Assembly: GCF_001540865.1 (NCBI RefSeq)
Contig: NC_033630.1
Location: 1,893,147 to 1,957,146, forward strand
Direction of reading: 5' to 3'
Origin: Ananas comosus
Taxonomy: Eukaryota > Streptophyta > Magnoliopsida > Poales > Bromeliaceae
Length of the DNA stretch: 64,000 bases
The notes under the pieces were generated by a model. It did not search any database and was not told the origin of the DNA. It was given only the letters and a program-made list of their open reading frames with translations. A program made the position numbers and the translations under genes. Shown here piece after piece: positions 58,411-64,000 of the stretch (within the stretch, counting starts at the first letter, position 1; each line of letters begins with the position of its first letter).

Positions 58411-60235
58411 GATAAATATGAACGTATATACGGAGCTTCTATAACGAAAGTAGAAATAAAATTATGTACGTCTCAAAAGCAAAACAGACTAATCTATTTT
58501 TAACTATATAACACTTTTACTAATAGGGGTAGAAATTACTGTAAACCAAGCTTTTTTGTTTTTTTGGGGAATAAGGATGTGTCTTTTAATAAAGCTTAAA
58601 CTATTAGAGGATAAATTTTTATTTGAATGCATTTTTTTTCACGTCTAGGCACGACAGTTTCTAATAACTAGGCTTGAATTAAATAAGATTAGAGTTAGCT
58701 ATGTTTCACAGATATTTCTATTAGTCTCGCTTATCCTTGTCTAATTATATGCGCGTGTGTCTGTGTTGGATTCATATCAGTGTCCTGAGTTTTTAAAAAC
58801 TATCGAGTCATCGTATCAGATAGTATCATGTCTCGTCTCTCGTGTCAATATCCGTGACACCCAGAAAATTACCCTTAAGAAATTTAAATTAAACTATTGT
58901 TTAATATTTTAAACACTCTCTCTCTCTCTCTCTCTTTCTTTCTGTGTGCGCGGATCCATCCAAGTCTCTCTCTCTCTGTGTGCGGATCCAGGTTTCTCGT
59001 GATCTGTTATCTTTTCCCTAAGATGCATGCTATTCCATGGTTGAGAGATAAACATGTCCCAGTGCACTCAATATCTAGTGGTGATGCTGGCTCCAGTGTA
59101 TAAACATGGCCAGAAGAGTATTACACGTGAAGCTTTTGCACCGACCTCAAAATTTACAATCTTAAGCTCCTTCTTAGATACATAAATATTTTATTTAATT
59201 TATTTTTTTAATTTACTAATATTTGATGAATAAGAAGTGCCATTAAATATTTAAAATAAATATTATATTTATTATTTTGATCATTTTTCAAAATAAGATA
59301 AATAAGCTCGCCGGAGAAGAATGATACTCCTATCAAATCATGTATACATACTAATTAAGAATATATCCTTTCAAGAAGCAAAATAAAAAGTTACTCCAAA
59401 ACCTTGTACTGTTAAAGAAGTGGCTAAATTTTTTTTTTATTTTTTATAAAATAAAGTATCGAATCGTTTCTCTACTTTCAAAGGCTCTGATATCATGTGC
59501 AATAATAACTAGATACTTTTGAAAGCTTAATTTGGTAGAGAACGATCATGGGGTGATATTTCATATTGAACAAGATAACTATACATATAGATATCGACTA
59601 GCTACTGTGTTTAATCTTCTTACAGTGTTAAGAAAATAGTAATGCATGCGTTCCCTCCCTTGATGCACACATTCTCATCCAAAGAATACAAGAGGCACCT
59701 AATTAATCCACTACATTAAATACTAAAAAGACATCTAAAACATAGCGTGGAATTAAATTTTTACAAAATTTAATTTCGCGCGGACAAACAATTTCTTACG
59801 ATTGGGGGAAGTGCTTTTAGAATCTATAAAGAGATACCGCGCAATCTCACTACTGAACAATCACATCAATTTCACGTGCATGCGTTAGAATTGGACAAAG
59901 CCCAGCAAAAGATACATGATCAGTTCATTTTGCTCCACTAAGATGTTGAGGTTGAGAATGTTAGCAAGTGAACTGTAGATGTGCGTGTGCTCATCACCAT
60001 GTATAAAGAAAACTATTGATGAAACATTTATGTGATTTTTGAAAAAAAAAGAGAAAAGAAAAAGATTAACTGTTCTTGTGTCCATACAACAACTCTTTTT
60101 GCTCTTTTTCTAATCAACGTTCATGAGAAATCTAGGTTTCTCAAGTCTCCTTCCTCTCTTTATTTTGATCACATGCAAAGATCGATACACTTGTGGTCCA
60201 CGTAAGTGCACTTTTCGGGCTCAACGAAGGGTTGC
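58411..60235. other. Intergenic region, no gene seen
   Basis: Contains a CT/GT-rich stretch (58916-58985). GGCTCTGATATCATGT near 59482 resembles a reverse initiator-Met primer site, so an LTR remnant is possible. The rest is AT-rich. Confidence 0.5.
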
Positions 60236-60241
60236 GAACTA

Positions 60242-60249
60242 GTATAAAT
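60242..60249 (+). promoter_or_regulatory. TATA box of the DUF1677 gene
   Basis: TATAAATA, 126 nt upstream of the ATG at 60375, giving a leader of about 100 nt. Confidence 0.7.
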
Positions 60250-60374
60250 AAGCCCTACTATGCCCTATATACCATGAAACCAATCACACCAAATAGATCA
60301 CTTTGAGCTCTAGCCACTCTTCATTTTCACACAGAATACACATCTCTCCCTTAACTAGCTTCCCTCTACCTGCC

Positions 60375-60938
60375 ATGGCACCCAATGGAGAAACCCTAGT
60401 CACCTCCTTCTCTCTGAAGAAGTTCGCGAACAATCCTCAGAAGCCTCGAAAGTTCTCGATGGAAGGCTTACAGCGGACGATTTCCGACCTCTCCTTCGAG
60501 CTGAGCAAAGACGCGACGGAGACGCAACTCCCTCCGATATCCGAAGTGGAGGACGCAAAGTGCGAGTGCTGCGGCATGTCCGAGGAGTGCACGCAGGAGT
60601 ACATCCGCCGCGTTCGCGACAAGTTCAACGGTAAGTGGATATGCGGGCTGTGCTCGGAGGCGGTGAAGGAAGAGGCGGAGAAGAACGGAGGGGGACGGGA
60701 CAAGGCCCTCGACACACATATGAGCGTGTGCTCGAGGTTTAACAGGCTCGGGAGGACACAGCCAGTCCTGCTTCAGGCCGAGGCGATGAGGGAGATGCTG
60801 AGGAAGTCGTCGAAGATGGCGAGGTCGAAATCCAGTAACCCTAGAGATAGGGAGAATCTGAAGAAAGGAGGCATCATGAGGAGCTCCAGTTGCATTCCTG
60901 CAATAACAAAGGACATGACTGAGAGAACACACCTGTGA
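60375..60938 (+). CDS. DUF1677 family protein, 187 aa, single exon
   Basis: The start at GCCATGGCA has a strong context and gives MAPNGETLVTSFSLKKFANN. The open frame upstream begins only at a TTG. The family core runs from about residue 58 to 130: CECCGMSEECTQEYIRRVRD, then KWICGLCSEAVKEE and THMSVCSRF. The paired cysteines (CXCC, CXXC) suggest a small metal-binding module; this is inference. The C-terminus is basic and Ser-rich (KSSKMARSKSSNP). DUF1677 proteins are plant-specific and of unknown function, and some respond to stress or senescence. A TATA box lies at the expected distance. Confidence 0.9.
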   Translation: MAPNGETLVTSFSLKKFANNPQKPRKFSMEGLQRTISDLSFELSKDATETQLPPISEVEDAKCECCGMSEECTQEYIRRVRDKFNGKWICGLCSEAVKEEAEKNGGGRDKALDTHMSVCSRFNRLGRTQPVLLQAEAMREMLRKSSKMARSKSSNPRDRENLKKGGIMRSSSCIPAITKDMTERTHL

Positions 60939-61719
60939 ATTAATTAAGCTACTTATATATATATATATAAGGGATTAGAGTATCTGTAATTAGCTTAAGG
61001 CTTTTTGGTGGGGATCATTATGTTAACTTCACATTTTATAGTTTTTTTTTTTTATGCATATCTAGTGAAGTTGGAACTAATACTAGCTAGCTAGTTCCCT
61101 CAGTTCCACCGTTTGGGTTACTTGGTCCAATGTAATATATATATATCCTCTATTTGAGTAGCTTGTTATTTCCTGTGATTTTGTAATTACTGCATGCATG
61201 GAATTGTTATTCCTCCCTATGTGTACGTAGTCAGAGAGATGAACTAGCTTTTACTTTTTTATTTTGATATGTAAATATATGCATAAAAGAGAAAAGGAAT
61301 GTATTAATGTTAAGTGTTGTACTTGTAAGTTACTAGCTAGGCCAATTTAAATTCTCTGCTAAGAAAAATTTAGATGCGCGTACGTTCTTTAATTAGTGGT
61401 AGGGAGATTGTTAACTCCACAATATTAATTTAATATGATTCACAAAATCAGTGATGTAATTTATGGACCGAATGATAATAATTGTATCAGTAAAAAAGAG
61501 ACAACAAGGATCTACAACATTACGTACTAACCGTATGTATATCTAGCGCATTTGGTTAATTAAAGGCTTAAGAATTGATATTGAGGCCTTAAGTTCCAAA
61601 TTTAATTATTTATTTTATATTTCTACGAAGAAAACAGAGGGATTAGGCTGAATAACCTTATTGTGCCAAAAAGAGTTGGCGCGAAAGAATCAGTTCTATA
61701 TATGAAAGAAACAAACGAC

Positions 61720-61720
<1 letters not shown>
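60939..61720. other. 3' flank of DUF1677 gene and intergenic region
   Basis: The 3' UTR and AT-rich spacer. A weak resemblance to the SINE head/body lies near 61535-61640 but is too diverged to call. No gene seen. Confidence 0.5.
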
Positions 61721-61762
<42 letters not shown>

Positions 61763-61797
61763 TATTATTATTATTATTATATTATTATTATTATTAA
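61721..61797. repeat. (TAA)n-(TTA)n palindromic microsatellite
   Basis: A run of TAA units switches to ATT units at the centre (about 61761), so the two halves are reverse complements and could form a hairpin. It lies about 180 bp before the ATG of the purine gene. Confidence 0.9.
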
Positions 61798-61978
61798 ATT
61801 TCTACCACTCAACAGCCTAAAATTAACGGGCCAAATTTAATTCAGTCCGATCCGCATCTGGGTGGTTACTGGGCCGCCGCTCAACTCGACAACGGCCCAC
61901 AAAACACAGTATTTTTTTTTTAAAATTTTTTATTATTATTTTGCCTTTTTATTCATCTTCTCCGCCTCAAGTGCGACA

Positions 61979-64000
61979 ATGCGCCGTTTAAACCCTACGC
62001 TCTCGCCCTTGTATGCTCAAAAGCCTCCGACACCAAAAATGCTCGTTAGGTTCTCCTCCGCCGCGAACTGTGCCCTAACCTCCTCCGATCACAACCAAGA
62101 CCACCTCATCTTCGTGCCCAATCCACTAGTTTTCCACCTCGGCGGTCGAAGGAACCCGCTAGGGCTCTCTTTTCCTCGGAAGAAGAAGTTTTCGATGCTG
62201 CGATCGCCATCCCGTGTTCGCTCCTCGATCAAAGAGGACGGGATCTCGTCTTCGGATGGGTACGATGCAAAATTTTACTTGACTTTGATCTAATTAAGAA
62301 GGGGAGTGATCGGGTGTAGAATTTCTTCTTTGGAGCTTTTCGTCGAAGAGTTGTCGTTCGCGGTTTTAGATGTTTCTGAAGCACTAAAAATATCATTTTT
62401 GAATAGAGCGTAGTAATGCTGTGTTAATATTTCCAATGGTAATGTGTTAATTTACTCTGGAAACCTTTTGGTTACTAGGTATTTGAAAACAGGTTTAGAA
62501 TTTTATTTGTAATTACTCTCAAAAAAAAATATTTGTAATTGATCTGATTAAGTACATTGGGTTAAAAACGTCTTCTTTGAGGCTTTTTGTCAAACAGTCA
62601 TTGTTCATGGTTTTAGTTTTAGTTTTTCTTTTTTTTCTAGCACTAAAAGTTATCATTTTGAATAGGTCGGAGTAGTATTATATCAATATTTTCAATGTTA
62701 ATTTCTTATGTTAAGTTACCCTGCAAAACTTTCTATGGAAACTTGTTTCTTTATTTCAGAGAGCAGGATTTGCCTATCCATGGGGTGTCGAATACAGTTG
62801 TTGGGGTCCTAGGAGGAGGTCAATTAGGTCGAATGCTTTGCCAAGCGGCGAGTAAAATGGCGATTAAAGTAGCGACCCTGGACCCCCTTGAAAATTGTCC
62901 CGCAAGTGCTCTTTCTTATGAACATGTAGTCGGGAGCTTCAATGATGGTGATGCTATTCGCGAATTTGCAAAGAGGTGGGTTCTTTATGGATTCATTAAA
63001 TCTTGGTTTCTTTGGACATGATTGGTGTCTTTCTGTTTACTGCATTCTGTTTTTATTTAATCTTATGGGTGCATTATAGGTGTGGGGTGTTGACTGTGGA
63101 AATTGAACATGTTGATGCTGTTACCCTTGAACTGCTTGAGCAACAAGGAATTGATTGTCAACCTAAAGCATCAACTATAAAGATAATCCAAGTAAGGCTT
63201 GCCCTTATTGGGCTTTTTTGCTTGTATAAAGATGATGAGTTTTTCTTAAATCTTACATGGTTACGTAATGCAATTTCAAACTCTTTTGCCTGAAGCCTAC
63301 TTAAAAACGTAAATAAAAAAAAAAATCAAACAAGAGTTCTTATCCAAAAGTAGCTAGTGATGCTACTAGAAGAGATTCAGGTGATGCATATATTATTTTG
63401 CTACCATCGTTGTTAAACTAAAATGGAATATTAGGTTTTACTTATACAGGCCAAAGAATTCTCATCTCGCTTGTGTTGTATCAAGTGTCCTACTTGAACT
63501 TGTATGTTGGTGCTTCGGTGCTTGCTTTACATACTGGCTATTTTGTGCTAACTTAGCTTATAAAAGCTAGCAATTTCCACATTCCCTATACGCTCTTTGG
63601 ATGTTACTTCTGTGTTTTGCATACTTTATTCTATATATCGTGTAGGTTTACTAATGGAAAACTGGTGTTGACTATTTTCACTATGCCATGTATGGATATT
63701 TCTATATATCATGTTGGTTTTACTACCTTTTGATGCTACTATATTTCATTTGATACAGGTTCTTTTTGTGACAGATAATGTTGTTAAGGTTGATGTTTGT
63801 TGTATTTCCACTGCAGGACAAATATCTGCAGAAGGTCCATTTTTCTCAGCATGGAATTCCACTTCCAGATTTTGTGCAGGTTGGAAATACTGTAATCTTA
63901 ACAAGTGGAATTAATGATAAAAAGGTTATGAGAATTTTAATTTTGTTGATATTCTTGTCAAAGCAGATAGATGATTTAACAACTCTTGAGAAAGCTGGGG
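61979..64000 (+). CDS. Phosphoribosylaminoimidazole carboxylase, plastid (5' part, cut by window end)
   Basis: Exons seen: 61979-62259, 62760-62975, 63080-63191, 63817-63879 and 63967 onward, with phases that join cleanly. Residues 1-95 look like a plastid transit peptide (Ser/Arg-rich, few acids). Then comes the PurK-type ATP-grasp protein: VVGVLGGGQLGRMLCQAA (nucleotide-binding start), ENCPASALSYEHVVGSFNDG, VEIEHVDAVTLELLEQQG, DKYLQKVHFSQHGIPLPDF and IDDLTTLEKAG. The enzyme carries AIR to CAIR in purine synthesis; plant forms carry a PurE domain at the C-terminus, which would lie outside the window. The start is the first ATG in frame; the frame extends upstream only from a GTG. Confidence 0.93.

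Noticed and set aside
61535..61640. Possible further SINE copy
   Set aside because: Resemblance is limited to short AT-rich phrases without the B box core or tail.
1..64000. CRISPR arrays, operons, ribosome-binding sites or phage genes
   Set aside because: The sequence is plant nuclear DNA; no such features were seen.
1..64000. Functional tRNA or microRNA genes
   Set aside because: The B-box hits belong to SINEs without a cloverleaf, and no conserved microRNA sequence that I know was seen; a structure search could change this.

Overview
This is plant nuclear DNA: split genes with GT-AG introns, 5'-UTR introns, TATA boxes, dense non-autonomous transposons and long (TA)n microsatellites in an AT-rich background. 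Very GC-rich first exons, alanine/glycine-rich N-termini and the gene set suggest a monocot, probably a commelinid such as a bromeliad, palm or ginger relative. That placement is inference; no organism-specific marker was seen.

Seven protein-coding genes are supported. From left to right: (1) an RNA-dependent RNA polymerase of the gamma class with a DFDGD active site, minus strand, 19 exons that sum to an exact open frame of 1051 codons plus stop (757-11076); (2) a one-exon DUF761 protein, minus strand (21197-21835); (3) a membrane-anchored, highly acidic protein of unknown function, plus strand, with a 5'-UTR intron that carries a plastid 23S rRNA fragment (37269-38816); (4) a small one-exon SRPBCC/Bet v1-fold protein of the lachrymatory-factor-synthase-like group, plus strand (42288-42845); (5) a monoacylglycerol-lipase-type alpha/beta hydrolase with an N-terminal membrane segment, minus strand, 7 exons, 409 aa (51080-55298); (6) a one-exon DUF1677 protein, plus strand (60375-60938); (7) the first five exons of plastid phosphoribosylaminoimidazole carboxylase (purine synthesis), plus strand, cut by the window end (61979-64000). 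The genes are unrelated neighbours and do not form a pathway cluster.

The space between genes is mostly small non-autonomous mobile elements. A TRIM-like miniature LTR element lies at 11.6-12.1 kb. Foldback MITEs seated in (TA)n tracts occur at 15.9-17.3 kb, with a relative in an (AC)n tract at 49.2-49.8 kb. A second MITE family forms an array at 25.8-26.6 kb, with fragments at 17.4 and 20.0 kb. A 0.9-kb tandem duplication at 23.3-25.1 kb contains a MITE that itself holds a SINE. A tRNA-derived SINE family has about ten copies, some with clear 10-18-bp target duplications. One insertion carries the SINE 3' tail on an unrelated body and may be a 5'-truncated LINE partner (39.7 kb). A TIR element rich in GC repeats lies at 32.3-33.1 kb and another sits inside an intron of the polymerase gene. 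At 46.1-48.1 kb there is a compact 2.06-kb LTR element whose only ORF looks gag-like. Three single N characters (17365, 24231, 26318) all sit at repeat junctions and probably mark assembly joins.

The sequence does not show a clearly new multi-gene system. The points most worth following are the gag-only LTR element, the SINE and its tail-sharing partner, the microsatellite-resident foldback MITEs, the plastid rRNA insertion in a leader intron, and the intact RDR-gamma gene.
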